Translations under genes and position numbers: made by a program
Assembly (NCBI GenBank): GCA_003427395.1
Contig: BFEA01001052.1
Span: 33,825 to 60,030, forward strand
Origin: Chara braunii
Lineage: Eukaryota; Streptophyta; Charophyceae; Charales; Characeae
DNA: 26,206 nt
Direction: 5' to 3'
In this document: piece after piece, positions 1-8,396 of the stretch
Layout: each line of letters starts with the position of its first letter
How positions within the stretch are numbered: the first letter of the stretch is position 1
The notes under the pieces: generated by a model
Told to the model about the DNA's origin: nothing
Databases searched by the model: none
What the model saw: only the letters and a program-made list of their open reading frames with translations

Positions 1-1260
1 TGTTTTGCACTAGGTAGGTAGGCGGTGATATCCCGATACTTACCTTGATGTTCCGCTGTTCAAATCTTGGTTGTAGGACTGTTCAATCTTATGTTTTGCA
101 CTAGGTAGGTAGGCGGTGATATCCCGATACTTACCTTGATGTTCCGCTGTTCAAATCTTGGTTGTAGGACTGTTCTTGTGTTTTGCACTAGGTAGGTAGG
201 CGGTGATATCCCGAGGCTTACCTTGATGATCTGCTGATCAAACCTTGGTTGTAGGACTGTTCATTCTTGTCTTTTGTGGTTGATTGGTAGGCGGTAGTAT
301 CCCGACACTTACCTTGATGCTCCGCTGCTCATACATTGGTTGTAGGATTGTGCAATCTTGTGTTTTGCACTAGGTAGGTAGGCGGTGATATCCCGATACT
401 TACCTTGATGTTCTGCTATTCAAGTCTTGGTTGTAGGACTGTTCGATCTTGTGTTTTGCACTAGGTAGGTAGGCGGTGATATCCCGAGCCTTACCTTGAT
501 GCTCCGTTGCTCATACATTGGCTGTAGGATTGTTCAATCTTGTGTTTTGCACTAGATTGGTAGGCGGTGATATCTCGATACTTACCTTGATGTTCCGCTG
601 TTCAAATTTTGGCTGTAGAAGTGTTCAATCGTGTGTTTTGCACTAGGTAGGTAGGCGGTGATGTCCCGATACTTACCTTGATGTTCCACTGTTCAAATCT
701 TGGTTGTAGGACTGTTCAATCTTGTGTTTTGCACTAGGTAGGTAGGCGGTGATACCCCGATACTTACCTTGATGATCCGCTGTTCAAATCTTGGTTGTAG
801 GACTGTTCAATCTTGTGTTCTGCACTAGGTAGGTAGGCGGTGATATCCCGATACTTACCTTGATGTTCCGCTGTTCAAATCTTGGCTGTAGGGCTGTTCA
901 ATCTTGTGTTTTGCACTAGGTAGGTAGGCGGTGATATCCCGAGGCTTACCTTGATGATCTGCTGCTCAAACCTTGGCTGTAGGACTGTTCGTTCTTGTCT
1001 TTTGTGCTTGATTGGTAGGCGGTAGTATCCCGACACTTACCTTGATGCTCCGCTGCTCATACATTGGCTGTAGATGTGGTAAAACTTGTCTTTTGTGCTT
1101 GATTCATAAGCAGTGATACTCCGACACTTACCTTGATGATCCGCTGCAGTTCACTTGTGGTTTGTACTGTCCACACCCGTGCTTGTCGCTCGCGTACTAG
1201 GTAGTTGTGCTCCGATCCTTCTTTGAATGATGTGATGTCATTCCCCCTTTGATCTTGGCT
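1..1260. repeat. Minisatellite, unit about 91 bp, about 13 units
   Basis: Units begin near 1, 92, 179, 269, 361, 452, 543, 634, 725, 816, 907, 996 and 1087, and then decay to about 1260. The core reads TAGGTAGGTAGGCGGTGATA followed by CCCGATACTTACCTTGATG. Two unit types are seen: type A (TGTTTTGCACTAGG) and type B (GTCTTTTGTGCTTGATTGG, with GGTAGTATCCCGACAC). AGGTAGG and CTTACCT inside each unit can pair with one G-T. No coding frame runs through the array. It is cut by the window start, so its full length is unknown. Confidence 0.95.
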
Positions 1261-1540
1261 ACCCACGCTTGTGCTGTTCATCTGCATGATAGGTAATAGT
1301 GCTCCGATTCTTTAAAGTCAGCAATCTTCTGAAAAAACGGTACTTGCTGCAAATTCTGTATTTTCCTGCAATTTCTAAATTTCCTGCAAAGATCTGTGTT
1401 GGCTGCAAGATGGGGTATTTGCGACCTCGGTGACCCCCTACGGAGTATGGTTTAGTGACATCGGTGTGTCCACGGAGGGGATAGTGCTGGGAAAGTAGGC
1501 TGCAGATAGGAGGAACTCTCGGACGTATGGGCAATTAAAA
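1261..1540. other. Spacer between two satellites, with short CTGCAA repeats
   Basis: No gene is visible. Between about 1345 and 1410 the hexamer CTGCAA recurs four times at spacings of about 18-23 bases, each time preceded by TT, TC or GG. This looks like a short degenerate tandem repeat. The rest is unique sequence leading into the pyrimidine-rich satellite. Confidence 0.6.
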
Positions 1541-3060
1541 CGGCACCACACCTCACACCTTCTTCCACCCTCGTCTCCCACACCCATCCACCATGGCCGG
1601 CTGCCTCATGTCTTCTTCCACCATCATCTCCCACACCCATCCACCATAGCCGAGCACCTTCTACCTTCTTCCTCCTTCATCTCCTTCGCCCACCGGCCAT
1701 AGCCAAGCGCCCCACACCTTCTTCCTCCTCCATCTCTCGCACCCATCCACCATAGCCAAGCGCCCTCTGCCTTCTTCCTCCTCCATCTCCCACACCCATC
1801 CGCCATAGCCAAAGCACCTTCCGCCTTCTTCCTCCTCCATCTCCCGCACCCATCCACCATAGCCAAGCACCCTCTACCCTCTTCCGCCTTCACCTCCCAC
1901 GCCCATCCGCCATAGCCAAGCGCCTTCTACCTTCTTCCTCCTCCATCTCCCACACCCACCCACCATGGCCGGCCGCCTCATGTCTTCTTCCACCATCATC
2001 TTCCACACCCATCCACCTTGCCCGGATGTCCAAAGGACAACCCAATGCACCTTCCACCTCCACCCTCCTTCATCTCCCACACCTGTCCACCATAGTCGAG
2101 CACCTTCCACCTCCATCCTCCTTCATCTCCCACACCCGTCCACCATAGCCAAGCACCTTTCACCTCCATCCTCCTTCATCTCCCACACCCACCCGACATA
2201 GCCAAGTACCTTCCACATCCTTCCTCCTTCATCTCCCACACTCATCCACCATAGCCAAGCACCTTCCACCTCCAACCTCCTTCATCTCCCGCACCCGTCC
2301 ACCATAGCCGAGCACCTCCCACCCCCATCCTCCTTCATCTCCCACGCCCGTCCACCATAGCCAAGCACCTTCCACCTCCATCCTCCTTCGTCTCCTACAC
2401 CCATCCACCATAGCCGAGCGCCTTCTACCTTCTTCCCCCTCCATCTCCCACACCCATCCACCATGGCCGTCCGCCTCATGTCTTCTTCCGCCATCATCTT
2501 CCACACCCATCCACCTTGCCCGGATGTCCAAAGGACAACCCAAAGCACCTCCCACGTCCATCCTCCTTAATCTCCCACACCCGCCCACCATAGCCGAGCA
2601 CCATCCGCCTCCATTCTCCTTCATGTCCCACACCCGTCCACCATAGCCAAGCACCTTCCACCTCCATCCTCCTTCATCTCCCACACCCACCCGCCATAGC
2701 CAAGTACCTTCCACCTCCTTCCTCCTTCATCGCCCACACCCAGCCACCATAGCCAAGCACCTTCCACCTCCATCCTCCTCCATCTCCCATACTCATTCAC
2801 CATAGCCAAGCACCTTCCACCTCCATCCTCCTTCATCTCCCACACCCGTCCACCATAGCCGAGCACCTCCCACCTCCATCCTCCTTCGTCTCCCACACCC
2901 GTCCACTATAGCCGAGCACCTTCCACCCCCATCCTCCTTCGTCTCCTACACCCATCCACCATAGCCGAGCACCTTCTACCTTCTTCCTCCTCCATCTCCT
3001 TCACCCATCCACCATAGCCAAGCACCTTGTACCTTCTCCCTCCTCCACCTCCCTCCGGCA
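1540..3060. repeat. Pyrimidine-rich satellite, unit 53/54 bp
   Basis: The unit contains CCACCATAGCCAAGCACCTT, then CCACCTCCATCCTCCTTCAT, then CTCCCACACCCGTC. The word CCATAGCC recurs at about 1644, 1697, 1750, 1803, 1857 and 1910, giving a 53/54-bp period. The + strand is almost free of purine runs. Long minus-strand reading frames here (rich in W, R, G and E) are by-products of the repeat. A variant cassette carrying CCCGGATGTCCAAAGGACAA occurs at 2021 and again 498 bp later at 2519, so there is a longer period above the basic unit. Confidence 0.95.
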
Positions 3061-3154
3061 CCCGTGTATCATGCTTGAAGTAGGGCAACTAAGGGGCATG
3101 GGGCGTCTTGGGTAGGGTAGGCAAGCGATTAAGGAGTAAGTTTGATTAGGCCTA

Positions 3155-3300
3155 GGTGTCTCTTTCCCTCCTCCCTCTCTCTCCCTCTCTCTCCCTCTCT
3201 CCCTCTCACTCTCTCCCTCTCTTTCCCTCGCTCTCTCTCTTTCTCTCTCCACCCCTCTCTCTCTCTCTCTCTCTCCACCCCTCTCTCTCTCGTCCCTTGT
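3155..3300. repeat. CT-rich low-complexity tract
   Basis: About 145 bases are almost entirely C and T, dominated by CTCTCTCC and CCCTCTCTCT words. It lies just upstream of a GC-rich stretch (3306-3355) and a donor-like GTAAGT. CT tracts are common in plant 5' leaders, so this could mark a transcript leader. It could also simply be a microsatellite. Confidence 0.9.
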
Positions 3301-3355
3301 ATCTTCTCGCCGCCCGCCGCTTCTCCTTCCATCGACGTCCCCCTTCGCGCGCACC

Positions 3356-3361
3356 GTAAGT
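3356..3361 (+). promoter_or_regulatory. Candidate 5' splice donor (GTAAGT)
   Basis: The sequence CACCGTAAGTAACC contains the full intron-side donor consensus GTAAGT. It lies directly after the CT tract and a GC-rich, leader-like stretch, and about 1 kb before the first accessory ORF. There is no transcript evidence. The call rests on consensus match and position. Confidence 0.35.
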
Positions 3362-4370
3362 AACCTCACCCTTTCCCTCTCCGCCTTCTCCTCTTGACAT
3401 ATGACTAATGTACCCTCACTTGTTACATTGCCTGGGGACGAACGGTGAAAAGAGGCAGCCTCACTTGGTGGAGAAAGAGGGCAAGGGGAGGGCAGCCGGT
3501 CCCTTGCGCCACTGAGAAGGAGCAAAGTGAAAGACTTATAAGCTTGGGAAAAGCAGAATCATTGAAAAGAAAGTGAAGACAAGTGCGAGTTTTGGGCAAG
3601 GTCAGTTGACTCAACCATTCCCCCGACTGCATGACTAAGGAAAGAGCATGGCTTGACTGCGGAAAGGAGGGAAAAGGGTGGAAGAACCATGGAAGAGGAA
3701 AGAACTTAGGCTTGCGGGAAGGGCGATGTGTTGACCCCAATGGGGGATGGATGTTGTTTGTTGTCTGTGTGGGAATTGTGCAGGTGAGTACCTTGGGATG
3801 ACTTGAGCGCTTGGTTGGGACAGGAGTATGCGACGGGAGAAGACCGGAAAGGGGGTAGCCTTGTGTGATATGGATGTGCTTTGGATTGACGCATGCTAGG
3901 CGGAGGCCCGAAAGAGTCGTGCGGCCTCGCCCGACGATGCCGTAGGCCATCAGGGACGTTAGGAAAAAGGTGCATGGCCTAAGGATAACGCTTAGCCTAC
4001 GCACGTAAAGAAGAGAGATTCCCAATGAAGCCCCTAGACTGCCTGAGTATTGGAAGGGGCAATTGCCTGCGAACACAACGGGGAATCGAGAATCTACGCT
4101 TGCGACAGTCGACCAGTGAGGCTACCACCCAAAGCAAGGGCTGAGCTACATCCCCAATGTTGAGCTCTCTCGCCCTATTGGCCCATTCCCATCCATACCA
4201 AAGCACTAGGTGGGGGTGGCCCCGAGACAAATGACCCCCGCCCAGAGCTTGAGCGTGGGCGGGTCGAGCCAAGTGGGACTTGCAGCGGAGTCGACAAAGG
4301 CTCGAAAGTCTACCGGGGTTCAGCCAAGTGGGACAAATGACCCCCGCCAAAAGCTTGAGCGTGACCAGAG
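3362..4370. other. Non-coding leader region before the accessory ORFs
   Basis: No convincing gene is visible. The minus-strand open frames are proline- and serine-rich shadows of purine-rich sequence. A local duplication is present: ACAAATGACCCCCGCC followed by AGCTTGAGCGTG occurs at about 4227 and 4333 (106 bp apart), and GCCAAGTGGGAC occurs twice between them. The stretch also holds a paired acceptor/donor-like site (3770-3789) and a second acceptor-like word, TGGGACTTGCAG, at 4274-4285. Confidence 0.6.
3770..3789 (+). promoter_or_regulatory. Candidate zero-length exon (acceptor CAG joined to donor GTGAGT)
   Basis: A T-rich stretch (TTGTTTGTTGTCTGTG, about 3754-3769) is followed by TGGGAATTGTGCAG (3770-3783) and at once by GTGAGT (3784-3789). 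A 3' splice consensus fused to a 5' splice consensus is the known form of a recursive splice site. The acceptor word closely resembles those before the accessory ORFs at 5179 and 7025. Function is inferred only. Confidence 0.3.
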
Positions 4371-5142
4371 ATGCCGGTAGACGTGAAGGGTGGGGTGTCG
4401 GTTGTAATGCCGGAAGAAGGAACTTGGACAGACCTGGAGCCGGCATAACAAACTGTGATGCTGGGTTGAAAGTGATGCATTCCTATCGATCGAAACAATG
4501 TGGACCAAGGTTAGTTTGACAAGGTTAGCGTCAAGCCTGCTGGACTTAGAGTTTTGGGGAACCGTGGAGGCCCGAGGATGGGTCTACCTGTCTAAGGAAA
4601 GGGAAAATGTCATGATTATAGAGCTTGCCTTAGGAGTACTCCCATATAAGTTGTTCAAGGAGGCCGAGCGGGAAGTGGTGTGGGCTGCGTGCCAACGGGT
4701 GGAAATGGTGATGGAAAAGATTGAGGTGCGGGTGGAACTCGGGGATAGAGAGAATGTACGGAAGCCCTTTAGAACCCTGAGGTGTGTCATGCCGCCCTTG
4801 ATGGTAGACGCCGTCTTCGGGACCCGGAGCAGGCTAGTGCGGATATGCAGATCCATGACCAACCTGGGACTGTACCAAGGGGCCCGTCAGGACTTTTTCC
4901 GCTTGTCAGTCGAAATGGGGCCATTTGAAGGGAACTGGGCAAGGGAGCTGGCCACGATACTGAACCATCTTAGCACGGACGGCCTGTTCGTCCCGAGTGA
5001 CGTGCATTGGAAGATAGTATATAGGAATGTCGCGATAGGGGAGACGTTCCTGGAAGGGGTACAGGACCTATGGTATGAGGAGAACGAAGATGACTCGGAT
5101 GAGGAGGAAGAGGAGATAGAGATTGAGGATTGGGATTTCTAA
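4371..5142 (+). pseudogene. Accessory paralogue 1, frameshifted copy of the four-member family
   Basis: The intact part is an open frame from 4498 to 5142. Homology to its neighbours begins earlier. In a different frame, 4371-4445 reads MPVDVKGGVSVVMPEEGTW before a TAA at 4446, matching GVEMVLPTRNEW in paralogue 2. A short third-frame segment just before 4498 (AGLKVMHSY) aligns weakly with VGVEIETAL. The reading frame therefore appears to have shifted twice. Conserved blocks follow: GWVYLSKE, IIELALG, LRCVMPPLMVDAVFGTRSR, MGPFEGNWARELATIL and GETFLEGV. The protein ends in an acidic tail (DDSDEEEEEIEIEDWDF) that the other copies lack. LRC-x-M/VP and FG-x-x-SR are shared with paralogue 4. Function is unknown. 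A spliced N-terminus is an alternative to decay. Confidence 0.65.
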
Positions 5143-5178
5143 AAGAAAGGGGGCTGGGGCTGTATGGCGTGGGTGGAT

Positions 5179-5191
5179 TGGGACTGTGCAG
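5179..5191 (+). promoter_or_regulatory. Acceptor-like motif before paralogue 2
   Basis: TGGGACTGTGCAG ends 10 bases before the ATG at 5202. Similar words lie at 3770, 4274 and 7025. The upstream sequence is not strongly pyrimidine-rich, so splice use is uncertain. Confidence 0.3.
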
Positions 5192-5201
5192 AGGTTCAAG
5201 G

Positions 5202-5951
5202 ATGGCAAGGGAGCAAAGCATGAGGGAACGGATGTTTAGAGGATGGACACCTAGGCGGCTCGGGGGAGGGGTGGAGATGGTCCTACCCACAAGGAACGAA
5301 TGGAGAGGGACGGCCTGTGACTGCGTAGGGGTGGAAATTGAGACCGCCCTGTCCTTTTTGTGGGTAGAAAGGGTGTGGAATCCGATCAGGGAAAATGAGG
5401 CGTGGGACGAGATAGCTGAGGGGGACGTGGAGTCACTCGGAACTGTGTACCTGTCTAGAGAGGGGTGGCACCTGTTCTGTGTATACCTGGCCGCGGGATG
5501 GGACCCGACGTGGATCTTAGGGAACGCCGAGCGACTGACCTGGGAAATGGGTTGGGAATTTGCAAACGAAGGATTGGATGAGGTGAGGAGCACGGTCGTG
5601 ATGGGAGGATGGGAAAATCTTAGACGCCCATATCAGCTGGTTCAGACGAAGGTGCCGCATTTCGTAGCAAATTGGTTCAGGGGTTATGAACATATCCGCG
5701 CGGTCGCAGAGTCTTTGGACGAAGTGGAGCTGGGATTCACCTGGTTGGCAGACGCCTATTATGAGGCCTCGTTACGACTGGGGCCCTTCCACAGGGACCG
5801 CGCCGACGAAGTAGTTGAGATCTTGAAGGCCCTTAGGGGCGACCGACTCGACGTAAGAGAGGTTAAGGAGGCGATACTCCGCCGAGAGGTGGTCGCGGCG
5901 CCCTTCTACGTAGAAGATGTTTTTCTACTGTTTGAGCCAGTTTGGGTATAA
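5202..5951 (+). CDS. Accessory paralogue 2, unknown family
   Basis: This is an intact 249-residue protein if started at the ATG of MAREQSM. An upstream in-frame ATG at 5130 exists, but homology begins near the MAR start used by paralogues 3 and 4. The blocks, in order, are: GGGVEMVLP near residue 20; a CVGVEIETALSFLWVERVW strand; TVYLSREGW; YLAAGWDPTWIL; MGGWENLRRPY; LRLGPFHRDRADEVVEILKAL; and a C-terminal FYVEDVFLLF. The composition suits a soluble mixed alpha/beta protein, with no signal peptide, membrane segment or cysteine motif. It is closest to paralogue 3 (LAAG-x-DP, Y-L-S-x-EGW, YVxDV). It lies 60 bases after paralogue 1 on the same strand and upstream of gag. I do not recognise the family and assign no function. 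Confidence 0.8.
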   Translation: MAREQSMRERMFRGWTPRRLGGGVEMVLPTRNEWRGTACDCVGVEIETALSFLWVERVWNPIRENEAWDEIAEGDVESLGTVYLSREGWHLFCVYLAAGWDPTWILGNAERLTWEMGWEFANEGLDEVRSTVVMGGWENLRRPYQLVQTKVPHFVANWFRGYEHIRAVAESLDEVELGFTWLADAYYEASLRLGPFHRDRADEVVEILKALRGDRLDVREVKEAILRREVVAAPFYVEDVFLLFEPVWV

Positions 5952-6130
5952 GTGTGAACTAGAAGGTCTGGGTAAGGGGGGGCATCTTAAAATAGGGCGT
6001 GCACGCGTTGGGAAGAAGGGTAGAACAGACACAATTAGGAAGGCGTAGAGGGGGTTCTAGGACTAAAAAGGGAAACGTGGAATCATGTTGGATGCAGCAG
6101 CCAGGGACCAGGAGCTGGAAGCGGCGCGAC

Positions 6131-6895
6131 ATGGCCAGGCGACGGACGCTCTGGGAGGACCGGCCCCGCGGAATTCGACCGCCTCGGATCTCGGAAGGAA
6201 GGATGGAAATTACCATGCCAACCGGGGGTGGGGTGCACAACCCGGTGATGGATTGGGTGGGGGTAGAGCTAGTAGAGGATACAATTTACCTAGTGGTGGA
6301 ACTAGAATGGCGCGCAAGGGGGGAGTTCGGGGGAGTGAGCCCGGATCTGCCGGGGCGTGTACACGCCACGGAGTCCCTGTACCTATCCGAAGAGGGGTGG
6401 AGGACCTTCGGGGTGGCTTTGGCCGCCGGCGGCGACCCCATGTGGATGTTCGACGGGGCGTGGCAAGTAACCTGGAGGGAAGGATTCGCGTTCGCAGATC
6501 CGGAACGGGACGATGTGACGGCAGTCGTTCGAGTGCTCGAAGTGGGGGCCTGCATCTTGCCCCACGAAAACGTGCGTATGAGTTTGTCGCCCTTCCTACT
6601 TGGCCGCTTGGGGGGAGCGGAGCGTGTGGAGCAGGTGGTGGCAGCTTTGAGTAGGCTAAGTTTTCGTGACATGACGGTGTGCCAAGAATATTACCGAGCC
6701 TTCTTAGAGTCGGGCCCCTTTGAAGGAGACCAGGAATACGAGGTGTTGGGAATTCTGCATGCTGTCATAACAACCAGGCCAAAGGTGCCCGCAATAGCTG
6801 AGGAAGTTTTGTGGGGGGTGGTCAGGCGCGAGATAGGTTGCGGCTTGACCTATGTGGACGATGTCCACAGACTATTCGAGGAGGCGGACGAATAG
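6131..6895 (+). CDS. Accessory paralogue 3, unknown family
   Basis: This is an intact 254-residue protein from the ATG of MARRRTLWED. The open frame extends upstream to 5999, but that leader has no match in the other copies. Conserved blocks are RMEITMPTGGG, WVGVELVEDTIYLVVELEW, SLYLSEEGWRTFGVALAAGG, DPMWMFDGAW, YYRAFLESGPFEGDQEYEVL and a C-terminal LTYVDDVHRLFEEADE. The G-P-F block followed by an E/R-E-L/V-x-x-I-L helix is the strongest family signature. Spacing is 179 bases after paralogue 2 and 147 bases before paralogue 4. No obvious acceptor-like motif precedes it; only a partial GTTGGATGCAG is seen near 6087. No function can be assigned. Confidence 0.8.
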   Translation: MARRRTLWEDRPRGIRPPRISEGRMEITMPTGGGVHNPVMDWVGVELVEDTIYLVVELEWRARGEFGGVSPDLPGRVHATESLYLSEEGWRTFGVALAAGGDPMWMFDGAWQVTWREGFAFADPERDDVTAVVRVLEVGACILPHENVRMSLSPFLLGRLGGAERVEQVVAALSRLSFRDMTVCQEYYRAFLESGPFEGDQEYEVLGILHAVITTRPKVPAIAEEVLWGVVRREIGCGLTYVDDVHRLFEEADE

Positions 6896-7005
6896 GAGCA
6901 CAGGGAAGGAGGTAGGGAAGATAGGAGGAGATTGGTAGGAAGCTAGAATATGGTTGTGATAACAGGGGAGGGGAGGATATGGAAAAAAACAAAAAGGGAA
7001 TTTTT

Positions 7006-7038
7006 TTTTTCTTATTTTTTTGTGTGGGAAACTTGCAG
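7006..7038 (+). promoter_or_regulatory. T-rich tract and acceptor-like CAG before paralogue 4
   Basis: A run of T with single interruptions is followed by TGGGAAACTTGCAG (7025-7038). The MAR start codon comes four bases later at 7043. A pyrimidine tract with a terminal CAG is the plant 3' splice consensus. The start-codon context is CAATGG. Confidence 0.4.
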
Positions 7039-7042
7039 GGCA

Positions 7043-7921
7043 ATGGCAAGGAGACATGTCCGTACGGCGCAACGACCCGCACACCCGCGGTCGTCCTTGG
7101 AAATCGGCAACGAATGGGAAGTGCTGCTCCCGGCGAGCTACGAGGTCCGGGGAATAGATGTGGAATGGCGAGCAGTGATCTTGGTGCAAAACCAGGCCTT
7201 CATGATGGTGGAATGCCTATGGAGTGGGATGAGATTTAATAGGGGGCCAGGGGATGACCTGTATACCGACCTCAGGGTGACCGGGACTTTGTACTTCCCC
7301 GAGACCGGGTGGCAGATGTTGGGAACGGAATTGGCCCTGGGGCATGGGCTGCTACCGGTTTTTCAGAGAGCGGCCAGGGCACTAAACCGCATAGGACACG
7401 AAGTTAGGGAGAGAAGGAACGTGGGCTTCAGGACGCGGGTAGAAGTAGGGGGATGGCGAGAATTCAGGGCTCCGACATCCGGCCTGCGCTGTCGGGTGCC
7501 TCGGTTCATGATAGACCTGATATTTGGAAGCCTCTCTCGGGCAAGGGAATTGGTGAGTTTGACCATAGTCTGGAACCACCACTTCAAACCGCAAACGACC
7601 GGGATGTTTTACGATGTGGCAGTAAGGTACGGGCCGTTTTGGGGAAACCGGGCGCGTGAACTGCTTGAGCTCATTGAGATTTTAATATTTGGGACGCCCC
7701 ACCTATCCTTCGAGGAATTTGAGCCAATANTTTGGGGAAACCGGGCGCGTGAACTGCTTGAGCTCATTGAGATTTTAATATTTGGGACGCCCCACCTATC
7801 CTTCGAGGAATTTGAGCCAATAATCGTTAGGGAAATTGAGATGGGGGAGAACTACCTTGCGGGAGTGGCAAGGATGTTCAAAGAGCCAGACGAAGGGAAC
7901 GGGCCTGAGGAGCCGGTGTGA
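7043..7921 (+). CDS. Accessory paralogue 4, unknown family, interrupted by an assembly join
   Basis: As written, the protein is 292 residues from MARRHVRTAQ. An internal 31-residue segment is present twice around the N at 7730. If that repeat is an artefact, the natural length is about 261 residues, like its relatives. Blocks are GNEWEVLLP, VRGIDVEWRAVILV, TLYFPETGWQML, TELALGHG, VEVGGWREF, LRCRVPRFMIDLIFGSLSR, YGPFWGNRARELLELIEIL and GENYLAGVARMF. It is closest to paralogue 1 (LRC-x-x-P, FG-x-x-SR, GENYL/GETFL). Gag starts 475 bases downstream on the same strand. Function is unknown. Confidence 0.8.
   Translation: MARRHVRTAQRPAHPRSSLEIGNEWEVLLPASYEVRGIDVEWRAVILVQNQAFMMVECLWSGMRFNRGPGDDLYTDLRVTGTLYFPETGWQMLGTELALGHGLLPVFQRAARALNRIGHEVRERRNVGFRTRVEVGGWREFRAPTSGLRCRVPRFMIDLIFGSLSRARELVSLTIVWNHHFKPQTTGMFYDVAVRYGPFWGNRARELLELIEILIFGTPHLSFEEFEPIXWGNRARELLELIEILIFGTPHLSFEEFEPIIVREIEMGENYLAGVARMFKEPDEGNGPEEPV
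7638..7822. repeat. 92-bp identical duplication around a single N
   Basis: Bases 7638-7729 and 7731-7822 are identical, with one N at 7730 between them. Two contig ends that overlap but were joined by a minimal gap would give exactly this. The shift is 93 bases, so the reading frame stays open and the coding repeat is easily mistaken for real. Confidence 0.9.
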
Positions 7922-8396
7922 GCAAAACGCCGAGGAAGGTCGTAGGGATAAGGGCTTTTAGAAAGGAACGACAGAGATAAGGCTAATAAGCCGGCAAAAA
8001 GGCAGCGGCCAGAGTTCTTTCTCGACCGGGGGGGCGGTAGGAAGGATGAGGATGGACGCGGTGACCAAAAAGGGGCGAAGAAAATGCCGGGGGTGAAAAA
8101 AAAAAAGGGAGGAAGACCAGCCACAGGGGNGGGAAAGTCTACCCACCTTGAGGGCGCCGCCCTCGAAACAGGGGAGAGGCAGACCGAGAACACTAGCCAG
8201 GGCCATTAGAATCGGTATGAAGGAATAAGTGGGGTTTCATAGTAAATGAGGAAATCATGAAAATGATGTGGCAGGAGGAAAAGGGGGAGATTGTGGGTGA
8301 GAAAGAATCTGAGGGCCCAAGGAACCTTGAGGGCTGAGACCTACCTGTCATGCCGAAATTTTTTTTTTCCATATATAGGGCTAGAGAAAGAAAGAA
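7922..8396. other. Spacer between accessory ORFs and gag
   Basis: No gene is seen. The stretch is purine-rich and contains an assembly N inside a G run (8130). It has a short inverted repeat, GAGGGC-GCC-GCCCTC, at 8150-8164. Near the end, a T run and CCATATATAGGG (8361-8380) precede the gag ATG. That could be a TATA-like element or another pyrimidine-tract/AG acceptor (AG ending at 8378). Confidence 0.55.

Noticed and set aside
1-1140. CRISPR-like regular repeats
   Set aside because: Whole 91-bp units repeat with no unique spacers; this is a minisatellite.
1452-3088. Many minus-strand ORFs up to 161 residues rich in W, R, G and E
   Set aside because: They are translations of the 53/54-bp satellite in shifting frames, with no start, codon or domain signal.
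3421-3450. Primer-binding site at TGGGGACGAACGG
   Set aside because: It starts with TGG, but I cannot match it to a tRNA 3' end, and no LTR end precedes it.
3001-3525. Minus-strand 174-residue ORF with long ER repeats
   Set aside because: The ER runs are the CT tract read backwards; the rest is satellite and leader sequence.
3423-4076. Minus-strand 217-residue ORF
   Set aside because: Pro/Ser/Leu-rich shadow of purine-rich sequence, without motifs or relatives in the window.
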